Origin: JACCZX01 sp963729165
GTDB taxonomy: Bacteria > Pseudomonadota > Gammaproteobacteria > Burkholderiales > Burkholderiaceae_F
Direction of reading: 5' to 3'
DNA length: 64,000 bases
NCBI GenBank assembly: GCA_963729165.1
Contig: CAVSMM010000008.1
Coordinates: 69,835 to 133,834, forward strand
Shown here: positions 57,189 to 64,000 of the stretch, piece after piece
Layout: each line of letters begins with the position of its first letter
How positions within the stretch are numbered: the stretch's first letter is position 1
Program-made: the position numbers and the translations under genes
Notes under the pieces: model-generated
Seen by the model: only the letters and a program-made list of their open reading frames with translations
Told to the model about the DNA's origin: nothing
The model's database searches: none

Positions 57189-57950
57189 CCGGCGCACCGT
57201 GGCCAGAACCTCGCGCAACTCCTCGATGGCGATCTGTCCCGGCGCTGAGCTGCTCTTGCCGACCGCAAACGTCGCCGCCGAACCATAGAGCCAGCCTATC
57301 AGCCGCGACAGCGAGCCAACCCCGCCCATCGCCATGCTGATCAGCGGGATGTGGATCGACTGGCTTGCCCGATAGGTGGCGGCGAGCAGAGTTAGCACGT
57401 CCTGCGGATCGTTCGGCATCACCGCGACCTTCGCCACGTCGGCACCCTGGCGCTCGGCGTCGATGAACTTGCTGTCCAGTGTGGTCGCATCCGGCGTGTG
57501 CTGGAAGTCGTGATACGACATGATCATCGCGATGCCGTTTTCCGCCGATACCGCGCGCAGCCGTTGCAGATCCTGCCGCCGGTTGGACAGCTCGTAATCG
57601 ATCACCTCTACACAGCGGGCGCGGCAGGCTTCGCTGTACATCGCCACAACGGCCTGCTCGTCGATCGGCACCCGCTGCCCGCCTTCGGTCGCGTTGCGCC
57701 GGGTCAACAGGATCGGGATGCCGCCGGCTGCACTGATCGCGCGCGCGGTGTCGATCACCAGCGCGGTGTCGCCGATGCCTTCGAAAAAATCGATCCGCCA
57801 CTCCAGCAGGTCGGGCTGTTTCGGCACGATCGCAGCGACCTCGTCGAGCAGTGCTGCTTTGGTCTTGCCGACCAACGGCGTGATGATGGCCGGCAGCGCA
57901 CCGCCGCCGAGGGGCTTGCCCTGCACGTGGATCAATTTGGCTGCGTTCAT
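57141..57950 (-). CDS. aroD: Type I 3-dehydroquinate dehydratase
   Basis: ATG 57950, 269 residues. The family blocks are LLEWRIDFFEGIGDTALV, the catalytic histidine in MIMSYHDFQHTPD and the Schiff-base lysine in GADVAKVAVMPNDPQDVLTL, with AMGGVGSLSRLIGWLYGSAA near the end. Type I enzymes catalyse reversible dehydration of 3-dehydroquinate and are used in both synthesis and quinate catabolism. The last residues (STGSRTLVSTTTSSR) come from the join to the aldo/keto reductase fragment. The nearby shikimate dehydrogenases and TRAP transporter suggest catabolism. Confidence 0.9.
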   Translation of the reverse strand: MNAAKLIHVQGKPLGGGALPAIITPLVGKTKAALLDEVAAIVPKQPDLLEWRIDFFEGIGDTALVIDTARAISAAGGIPILLTRRNATEGGQRVPIDEQAVVAMYSEACRARCVEVIDYELSNRRQDLQRLRAVSAENGIAMIMSYHDFQHTPDATTLDSKFIDAERQGADVAKVAVMPNDPQDVLTLLAATYRASQSIHIPLISMAMGGVGSLSRLIGWLYGSAATFAVGKSSSAPGQIAIEELREVLATVRRSTGSRTLVSTTTSSR

Positions 57951-57992
57951 GGTGGTTGGCCTCGCACTGAAACCTAAAGTGAACTTTAAGGC

Positions 57993-58130
57993 TCAACGCG
58001 TCAGCGCGTCGAACAAGAGTTTGGCTCCGGTGGCGAACAGCAACGCATAGCTGACACGCCTCGCAATCCGTTCGCCGAGCTCGAACCACTGGTTGGCGTA
58101 ATGCGTCGGCGCTGGCAGCAATTTGCTGCG
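57993..58130 (-). pseudogene. C-terminal remnant of a TauE/SafE-like permease
   Basis: The frame ending at 57993 reads ANQWFELGERIARRVSYALL then FATGAKLLFDALTR-stop. The G-x-R-I-x-R-R-x-x-Y-x-L-L-F-x-T-G-x-K-L pattern resembles the last segment of TauE/SafE permeases. Nothing upstream is recognisable, so this looks like a fragment. Confidence 0.45.
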
Positions 58131-58290
58131 CGCGATAATCGCGCGAGCTTCCCCTCCGTTGCTTGTGCGCCCATGTCGCGCGCCTAAGCTATGCGCCATT
58201 CCATCCTGAACGCGAGCGTCGTGAGCATGCGATCGCACACGGTGGACGCAGGAGGGGTGGTAGTGAGGGGATGGGGGGGGATCGCGCTTC

Positions 58291-58383
58291 GCGACCTTCG
58301 AACCGGTGCCGACCGCCGGGCATTGGAACATCGTGGACATCTATTCGCCGGGCAAACGGGTGGATCACGTCAGCACCGACTGA
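58291..58383 (+). pseudogene. Unidentified C-terminal gene fragment
   Basis: 30 codons (ATFEPVPTAGHWNIVDIYSP then GKRVDHVSTD-stop) of normal protein composition end 8 bases before the TIM-barrel gene. There is no start codon, and a G-rich run (GGATGGGGGGGGATCG) lies directly upstream. The family is not recognised. It is probably the tail of a lost gene. Confidence 0.35.
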
Positions 58384-58391
58384 GGGAAGAC

Positions 58392-59282
58392 ATGGCCAAG
58401 CAGGAGTTTTCGCTCGCCCACCTGACAGTGCTGGGCTGCCCCCCGCCGGAGATGATCTACATCGCGGCGCGCGCCGGCTACGATTACGTGAGCATCCGCA
58501 CCATCCACCTGGACCTGCCGGGCGAGCCCAACTATGCGCTGACCGACAACCCGCAGATGCTGAAGCAGACCAAGCAGGCGCTCGCGTCGACGGGCCTGCG
58601 CGTACACGACATCGAACTTGCGCGCGTGTACGAGGGAGTGCATCCGACAAGGTACCTGCCGGCGATGGAAGTCGCCGCTGAACTCGGCGTCAAGGCCGTC
58701 CTGTCGAGTATCTGGGGCGGCGAACGCGACTTCTACATCGAGAAGTTCGGCGAAATCTGCGATCTCGCGAAACCGTTCGGGCTGACCGTAGACCTCGAGT
58801 ACGTCCCGATCGCAGCCGTGGCCAGCCTGGCGCAGGCTGTCGATGTGCTGCGCGCGGTCAACCGGAGCAACGCGGGCCTGATGGTCGACATGCACCACTT
58901 CCACCGCGCCCGCGATGACGCGGCCGATCTCGACGCAGTGCCGCGCGAGTGGTTCCACTTCGCTCAGCTGTGCGACGCGCCGGCCGAAATCCCAAGCGAA
59001 CGCGCCGAGATGATCCGCATCATGCGCGAGGCCCGCATGTATGTCGGCGAGGGTGGCATCGACGTCGCCAGCATCCTCGCGCACATCCCGCGCTGCGTAT
59101 ATTCGATCGAACTGCCCAACAAGGAGCGGCACGAGGAGATCGGCTACGCGGAGCACGCAACCCGCTGCCTTGAGACGCTGAAGGCGTACCTCGCTGAGCA
59201 TTCCGGGGACAGGACCGTGCGCGACAAGCGACGTTCCGGACGTGCAACTTCTGCCAACCGTCGCACCGTCGCTCCTCATTGA
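58392..59282 (+). CDS. Sugar phosphate isomerase/epimerase-like TIM barrel protein (candidate 3-dehydroshikimate dehydratase)
   Basis: ATG 58392 after GAGGGAAGAC, 296 residues. Family features of the AP endonuclease 2/xylose isomerase-like barrel: AARAGYDYVSIRTIHLD, ELGVKAVLSSIWGG, FGLTVDLEYVPIAAV, AGLMVDMHHFHRARDD and YSIELPNKERHEEIGYAEHA, with E, D, H and E in metal-ligand positions. The C-terminal tail (DKRRSGRATSANRR) is extended and basic. Enzymes of this fold include 3-dehydroshikimate dehydratases (AsbF type). The location between aroD and aroE makes that activity a good guess, not proven. Confidence 0.78.
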   Translation: MAKQEFSLAHLTVLGCPPPEMIYIAARAGYDYVSIRTIHLDLPGEPNYALTDNPQMLKQTKQALASTGLRVHDIELARVYEGVHPTRYLPAMEVAAELGVKAVLSSIWGGERDFYIEKFGEICDLAKPFGLTVDLEYVPIAAVASLAQAVDVLRAVNRSNAGLMVDMHHFHRARDDAADLDAVPREWFHFAQLCDAPAEIPSERAEMIRIMREARMYVGEGGIDVASILAHIPRCVYSIELPNKERHEEIGYAEHATRCLETLKAYLAEHSGDRTVRDKRRSGRATSANRRTVAPH

Positions 59283-59340
59283 ACGAAACGACGTCTGACT
59301 GCGACACATAAGGCGTGCCGGCACCGCACAGGATCCAGGG

Positions 59341-60162
59341 ATGTCCGACCGCTACGCTGTCATCGGCAATCCGATCTCGCACTCGAAGTCACCGCTTATC
59401 CACTCGAGGTTCGCGCGCGCGACCGATCAGGACATTGAATACACCGCGATCGAAGGGCCGCTCGACGGCTTCGCCGCGGCGGTGCACGCGTTCCGCCGTG
59501 CCGGCGGCCGCGGCATGAACGTGACCGCGCCTTTCAAACTCCAGGCCTATGAACTCGCAACCGACAAGCTCGAGCGCGCCCGACTGGCCGAAGCGACCAA
59601 CGCGCTGAAGTTCGAAGGCGATCGCATCTACGCCGACAACTTCGACGGCATCGGCTTCGTCAACGACGTGCAGCGCAACCTCGGGTTCCCCTTGCAGAGC
59701 AAACGCGTGCTGTTGCTCGGTGCCGGCGGTGCCGCGCACGGCGTGCTGCAACCGATGCTCGATGAGCGGCCGGCGCAGATCGTGATCGCCAACCGCAACG
59801 TCGACCGGGCGCTCGAGATGGCGTCGCACTTCAACGGGGATAGACGCGTGGCCGCCTGCGGCTATGGCGAACTTGCGGGCGAACGCTTCGACCTCGTGAT
59901 CAACGCCACGTCGGCCAGCATGCGCGGAGAAATGCCGCCAGTGCCGGCCGAGGACTTCGTTAAAGCCACCCTCGCGTACGAAATGGTGTACGGCAAAGGG
60001 CTAACGCCGTTTCTGCGCCTGGCGCGCGATGCAGGCGTGCCGCAGCTCGCAGACGGCGTCGGCATGTTGGTCGAGCAGGCGGCCGAGGCGTTCTTCTGGT
60101 GGCGCGGCGTGCGGCCCGACACGCGCGCGGTGATCGCTCAACTGACCGTCCCGCTGGTGTGA
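59341..60162 (+). CDS. aroE: Shikimate dehydrogenase
   Basis: ATG 59341 (MSDRYAVIGNPISHSKSPLI), 273 residues. SKSP substrate-binding motif at residues 15-18, catalytic lysine in GMNVTAPFKLQAY, aspartate in NFDGIGFVNDV, and the NADP motif VLLLGAGGAAHGVLQPM with IANRNVDRA. Length is normal. It reduces 3-dehydroshikimate to shikimate, or runs in reverse on shikimate or quinate in catabolism. A second, divergent paralogue follows at 60270. Confidence 0.92.
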   Translation: MSDRYAVIGNPISHSKSPLIHSRFARATDQDIEYTAIEGPLDGFAAAVHAFRRAGGRGMNVTAPFKLQAYELATDKLERARLAEATNALKFEGDRIYADNFDGIGFVNDVQRNLGFPLQSKRVLLLGAGGAAHGVLQPMLDERPAQIVIANRNVDRALEMASHFNGDRRVAACGYGELAGERFDLVINATSASMRGEMPPVPAEDFVKATLAYEMVYGKGLTPFLRLARDAGVPQLADGVGMLVEQAAEAFFWWRGVRPDTRAVIAQLTVPLV

Positions 60163-60163
60163 G

Positions 60164-60265
60164 ATGAAGCGGACCCGCATCGCCGGCGCCGGCTCTATCG
60201 GACTGACTCATATCGACGTGCTGCAGGCGAGCGCAACGTGCGCGACTAACTTCGCGGAGCGATAG
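60164..60265 (+). pseudogene. N-terminal stub of a Gfo/Idh/MocA-type oxidoreductase
   Basis: An ATG one base after the aroE stop opens only 33 codons: MKRTRIAGAGSIGLTHIDVL then QASATCATNFAER-stop. The GxGxxG with IGxxHI-x-VL-x-AS is the typical start of Gfo/Idh/MocA oxidoreductases. The protein is cut off after the first helix, so it is a remnant. Confidence 0.6.
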
Positions 60266-60269
60266 CCAG

Positions 60270-61103
60270 ATGATTCGCGGAACGACGGCGCTGATCGCCC
60301 ACATCGGCTGGCCGACGCACGCCTTCAAGGCGCCGATGATCTACAACCCGTACTTCGAGCAGGCCGGCATCGATGCGGTGGTCGTCCCGATGGGATGCAA
60401 GGCCGAGAATTACCCGGCGTTGCTGCGCGCCGTTTTCTCGCTCGAGAACATCCGCGGAGCGCTGATCACGATGCCGCACAAGGTAACGACGCTCGGCTTG
60501 CTCGACGAGGTCTCGGGCACGGCGCAGATCGCCGGCGCCTGCAATGCGGTGCGGCGCACGGCGGAAGGGCGCCTACAGGGCGACATGTTCGACGGCGAAG
60601 GCTTCGTGCGCGGCTTGCGCCGCAAGGGCTGCCGGATCGAAGGTGCGAAGGCTCTGGTCGTCGGCAGCGGCGGCGTGGGCTCGGCGATCGCCGCATCGCT
60701 GGCTGCCGGCGGCGTGGCCGCGATCGGCCTGTTCGACAGCCACGCCGAATCGGCGGAGGGACTCGCTGCGCGCCTGCGACAGCACTATCCGCGGCTGCAG
60801 GTCAGTACCGGTTCGAACGATCCCGCCGGCTACAGCCTGGTGGTCAACGCGACGCCGCTGGGGATGAACGACGACGATCCGCTGCCGCTGGATGTCTCAC
60901 GCATTGCTCCCAGCAGCTTCGTCGGCGAGGTGGTGATGAAGAAGGAAATGACGGCGTTCCTCATCGCCGCGCAGGCGTGCGGTTGCCAGATCCAGATCGG
61001 CACCGACATGCTGTTCGAGCAGATTCCCGCCTACCTCGAGTTCTTCGACTTTCCGACCACCACGCCCGAGGAGCTGCGCGCAGTGGCGAAGCTCAGCTAC
61101 TGA
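60270..61103 (+). CDS. Shikimate/quinate dehydrogenase-like protein
   Basis: ATG 60270, 277 residues. It shares the fold: GWPTHAFKAPMIYNPYFEQA in place of the usual SKSP segment, the catalytic lysine in ALITMPHKVTTLGLLDE, the aspartate in GDMFDGEGFVRGLR, the dinucleotide motif ALVVGSGGVGSAIAASLAAG and NATPLGMNDDDPLP. The changed substrate loop sets it apart from aroE, and quinate/shikimate dehydrogenase (YdiB/QuiB-like) or a related enzyme is likely. Confidence 0.82.
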   Translation: MIRGTTALIAHIGWPTHAFKAPMIYNPYFEQAGIDAVVVPMGCKAENYPALLRAVFSLENIRGALITMPHKVTTLGLLDEVSGTAQIAGACNAVRRTAEGRLQGDMFDGEGFVRGLRRKGCRIEGAKALVVGSGGVGSAIAASLAAGGVAAIGLFDSHAESAEGLAARLRQHYPRLQVSTGSNDPAGYSLVVNATPLGMNDDDPLPLDVSRIAPSSFVGEVVMKKEMTAFLIAAQACGCQIQIGTDMLFEQIPAYLEFFDFPTTTPEELRAVAKLSY

Positions 61104-62404
61104 TCAGCCCTTGTAGCCCAGCATGCGGGGCAGCCACAGCACGACATCCGGAACGAGCGTGATGATCGCCAGCGCGCCGATCATCACGTACAGGAACGGC
61201 ATGACCTCGCGCACCATGGCGCTCAGCGGCACGTCGGCGATCTTGTTCATCATGAAGAGCAGCAGCCCGTACGGCGGCGTGACCAGCCCGATCATGATGT
61301 TCACCACGCAGATCACGCCGAAGTGCACGAGGTCGATGCCCAGCGCCTGCGCGGTAGGGATGAGCACCGGGAGGATGACGAGGATGATCGTCGTCCCTTC
61401 GAGGAAGCAGCCGAGGATCAGCAGCAGGATGTTGACCGCCAGCAGGAACACGAGCGGCGACAGCTCGTGGGATTTCAGTATCGCGCTCAGCGCCTTCGGG
61501 ATGTTCTCCGCCGTGATGACGTAGTTGAACACCATCGCGCCGGCGATCAGCATGCCGATCGACACCGTGACGCGCGCGCTGGACACCAGCGAGTTGTAGA
61601 CGTCCTTCGGTCCGACGCTGCGGTACAGCAATCGGAGATCAGCAACGCATAGGCAGCGGCGACCGCGGCGGCCTCGGTAGGCGTGGTGATCCCGGACCAC
61701 ATGCAGCCGAGCAGGATCACCGGCATCAGGAGCGCCGGCATCGCCTCCCAGGTGATGCGAGGCAGCTCCCGCAGCGGGACCCGCATCTCGACCGGAAAGT
61801 TGCGGCGCTTGGCGACGGCTGCGATCAGGCCGCTCTGGACGGCTCCCAGCAGCAGGCCCGGGATGACGCCGCCAAGGAAAAGATAGCCGACCGACGTGTC
61901 CGAGATCAGCGCGTAGAGCACGAGCGGGATCGAGGGCGGGATGATCGGCCCGATGACCGACGACACGCAGGTCAGCGCGGCGGCAAATGCGGCCGGATAC
62001 TTGCCGTCCTTGGTCATCATCGACTGCATGATCTTGCCCGAGGCCGCGGCATCGGCGAGCGCAGAGCCCGACATGCTCGAGAAGATGATGCTCTGCACGA
62101 CGTTGACCTGGGCCAGGCCGCCGCGAAAGCGCCCGACGATCGCGTTGCAGAAGTGCAGCAGCCTGTCCATGATGCTGCCGTTGTTCATGAACTCGGCGGC
62201 GAGGATGAACAGCGGGATCGCCAGCAGCAGCTGGCTCGCCATCATGCCGTTCAGCAACTGCTCGGCCGCGGTTCCCATGTCGAGGCCCGACAGGAACAGC
62301 CAGAGAATGGAGCCGCCGATCATCGCGTAGGCGACCGGCAGTCCGATCAGGCTCAACCCGACGATGGCGTAGAGCGCAAGCGCAAACGGGCTTGTGAGGT
62401 TCAT
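61104..62404 (-). CDS. dctM: TRAP transporter large permease (one frameshift)
   Basis: ATG 62404, overlapping the dctQ stop by 4 bases. About 433 residues in many hydrophobic segments. Family blocks: GLPVAYAMIGGSILWLFLSG, AIPLFILAAEFMNNGSIMDR, SSMSGSALADAAASGKIMQS, VIGPIIPPSIPLVLYALISD, and in the second half FLEGTTIILVILPVLIPTAQ and GVICVVNIMIGLVTPPYGLL. The frame breaks at about 61632, between AYALLIS and LLYRSVGPKDVYNSL. With DctQ and DctP it imports organic acids using the sodium gradient. A quinate- or shikimate-like acid fits the adjacent genes. Confidence 0.9.
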
Positions 62405-62919
62405 AGTCCGGATGTCGCCTTGGTGATGTCGGCCTCTTCCGGCGCCTCGCCGCGAATCAGGCCCACGATTGCCCAGAGATAGCGGACGATGATCGCGACG
62501 GCGAAGACGACGTAGATCGAGTACAAGATGTCGAGACGGATCTTGAGGTAGGAGCTGCTCTCGACCTTCATGAACGCGACGTACTTCACGGTGGCCGGAA
62601 GCGCCATGCCGAACAGGACGATGGCAGCGATCGCCACGATGAAACCGATCGCGCGCCTTCCCCGCGGCCCCAACTTACTCGAAATGAGGTCGAACCGGAC
62701 TTCCTCGGTCTCCTTGAGCCAGAACGCGGATCCGATCAGCACCATGTAAAGCCAGGTGACGACGGACAGCTCCGATGTCCAGCCGACCGGAAAATTGAAA
62801 AAGTACCGGAAGACGATCTGGATGATGAACGCGACGAACATCAGGCCGAGCAGGCCGGCGACGATGTTTTCCGCGCGGCGCCTCATCCAGGCGACAGCCG
62901 TGGCAATGGTCGTAGGCAT
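62401..62919 (-). CDS. dctQ: TRAP transporter small permease
   Basis: 172 residues from ATG 62919, with four predicted membrane helices. Family blocks: NIVAGLLGLMFVAFIIQIVF, WTSELSVVTWLYMVLIGSAF with WLKETEEVRFDL, then VAIAAIVLFGMALPATVKYV and YSIYVVFAVAIIVRYLW. It is the small membrane subunit that pairs with DctM. Stop and start overlap with dctM; dctP lies upstream on the same strand across 81 bases. Confidence 0.9.
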   Translation of the reverse strand: MPTTIATAVAWMRRRAENIVAGLLGLMFVAFIIQIVFRYFFNFPVGWTSELSVVTWLYMVLIGSAFWLKETEEVRFDLISSKLGPRGRRAIGFIVAIAAIVLFGMALPATVKYVAFMKVESSSYLKIRLDILYSIYVVFAVAIIVRYLWAIVGLIRGEAPEEADITKATSGL

Positions 62920-63000
62920 GACGTTCTCCCTGATATTTTCCGCGGGACGTCACGAGCCCATCGGGCGGGCCGCCGTCACGCAGCGGCCCGCGCGCTTCGA

Positions 63001-63992
63001 TCACGACTTCATCGCATTGATCTTGTCGAGAAGTCCGGGCGGCCATGCCTTGGCTTCGTCCGAGGCCAGGTAGATCTTCTGCGCGTAGGCGCGGAAGGCG
63101 TTGACGTCCGGCGTGTACACGTCGAGGCCCTGCTTCTTGAAGCCCTCGGCGAGCTCTGCCTCTTTTTTCAGGTGCTCGGCCGTGCTCCAAGCGATGGCCT
63201 TGTCGGCGGCGGACTGGAAGGCTTTCTGCTTCGCGCGTTCATGCCATTCCACGTCTTCATGTTGACGGTGAGCAGGTCGAACCCGACGAGGTGCGACGTG
63301 AGCACGATCTGCGACATACTTCGTAGAATTTCATGTTCTGCACGTTGGGCAGCGGGTTGTCCTGGCCGTCGATCGCGCCGGTCTGCAGGCCCGTGTACGT
63401 TTCGGCGTAGGCCATCGGCGTGGGATTCGCACCGATCGAGCGGCCAAGGAGCTGCCAAGCGTCGCCCGGCGGCATCCGCAGCTTGATCCCGGCGAGTGTC
63501 CTCCGGCTTGTTGATCTTCTTCTTGGGCTTCAAGCCCACCTGCCGGGTGCCGAAGAATGTCGGGCCGAGTATCTTGACCTTGACCTGGTCCTCGACCATC
63601 TTCTTCATCTGGGTGCCGAGGTCGCTTGCGAAAAACGCGTTCAGGTGATTTGCGTCGCGAAATAGGTACGCTGACGTCAGGATCGACCACGCGGGAACCT
63701 GCTTCGAGATATCTTGAGGCGCAATGTTGCCCATCTCGAGGTTGTCGCGCTGTATCGCGACCAGCTCGGTCCCCTGCTTGAACAGCGAGCCGCCGAGGAA
63801 GCTCTCGACCGCGTAGTCGGCTTCGATCTCCTTGGCGAACGCCTTCATCATGTCCGCACGGATGTCCTTGTCGGAGAACACGGCGGCGAAGCGCAGCTTG
63901 GGCTTCTCTTGCGCCCTGACGGGCAGCATGTGCGACACCGCCAGTGCTGCGCCGGTTGCAAGTACGGCACGACGGTCGATTCTGGATTCCAT
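63001..63992 (-). CDS. dctP: TRAP transporter substrate-binding protein (three frameshifts)
   Basis: ATG 63992 begins MESRIDRRAVLATGAALAVS, a twin-arginine-like signal peptide (DRRAVLATGAA), then KLRFAAVFSDKDIRADMMKA and FGTRQVGLKPKKKINKPED. Breaks lie at about 63500 (removing one base gives NKPEDLAGIKLRMPPGDAWQ), 63320 (before SQIVLTSHLVGFDLLTV) and 63250 (before WHERAKQKAFQSAADKAIAW). The end is FRAYAQKIYLASDEAKAWPP to a TGA at 63001. About 330 residues. It binds the solute in the periplasm and hands it to DctQM. Three breaks in one gene near the window end support sequence error. Confidence 0.82.
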
Positions 63993-64000
63993 GATGTCTC

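Noticed and set aside
58269..58279. Run of eight G residues, possible regulatory tract or phase-variable repeat
   Set aside because: It sits upstream of a truncated gene tail and has no clear start site to modulate; a sequence artefact is equally likely.
1..64000. CRISPR arrays, insertion sequences, prophage genes, rRNA
   Set aside because: No repeat-spacer pattern, transposase or integrase motif, phage structural protein or rRNA segment was found on either strand.

Overview
The window looks like a GC-rich proteobacterial chromosome segment, most likely a betaproteobacterium of Burkholderiales type. The best evidence is the gene order valS / DUF2486-like / holC / pepA with lptF-lptG divergent from pepA, which is a familiar betaproteobacterial neighbourhood, together with a class II (B12-dependent) ribonucleotide reductase and an isc-type ferredoxin. 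No phage, insertion sequence, CRISPR array or rRNA was found. One tRNA gene, tRNA-Ala(CGC), is present.

Layout. 1-7294 is housekeeping: the start of valS, a secreted prolyl oligopeptidase lying between valS and its usual neighbours, then pepA-holC-DUF2486 and the LPS exporter permeases LptF/LptG. 7773-16620 is one very large gene for a cyclic beta-1,2-glucan synthase (NdvB/ChvB type). 16744-29925 holds the sugar-phosphate core (zwf, tal, pgi on the plus strand; pgl, gnd on the minus strand). Between these lie a host-attachment-type protein, a DUF1080 lipoprotein, a superoxide dismutase-rhodanese fusion, a thiolase, a 26-residue lysine-rich protein, an orphan solute-binding lipoprotein, a lipoprotein version of RidA and a flavin monooxygenase. 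29928-38378 carries small enzymes (GFA family, methyltransferases, Tag glycosylase, CBS protein, persulfide dioxygenase-rhodanese) and serC-serA. 38592-47701 has a tandem-duplicated DUF1428 gene with a clear terminator, a ferredoxin/IscA fusion, an SGNH hydrolase, a TauE/SafE permease, a zinc alcohol dehydrogenase, an isochorismatase-like hydrolase, a hemerythrin, a lipoprotein and a mechanosensitive channel. 47985-54307 holds nrdJ, a divergent CysB-like regulator, a VOC protein, a ketopantoate reductase-like enzyme and an alpha/beta hydrolase.

From tRNA-Ala (54403-54478) to the end the segment looks accessory. It includes a 2-oxoglutarate hydroxylase, an exported methyltransferase, and a row of truncated gene pieces (UspA, TRAP permease, aldo/keto reductase, TauE/SafE-like, Gfo/Idh/MocA). 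These surround a probable quinate/shikimate uptake and breakdown locus: type I dehydroquinase, a TIM-barrel isomerase-like protein that could be a 3-dehydroshikimate dehydratase, two shikimate/quinate dehydrogenases, and a TRAP transporter DctM-DctQ-DctP.

An important caveat is that about twenty single-base frameshifts interrupt otherwise intact genes, including normally essential or biosynthetic ones (lptG, serA, serC, nrdJ). Most look like one extra or one missing base, so sequencing or assembly indels are the likeliest cause. Gene spans below are given across these breaks, with the break positions stated. Functions are inferred from sequence motifs only; no database search was possible.
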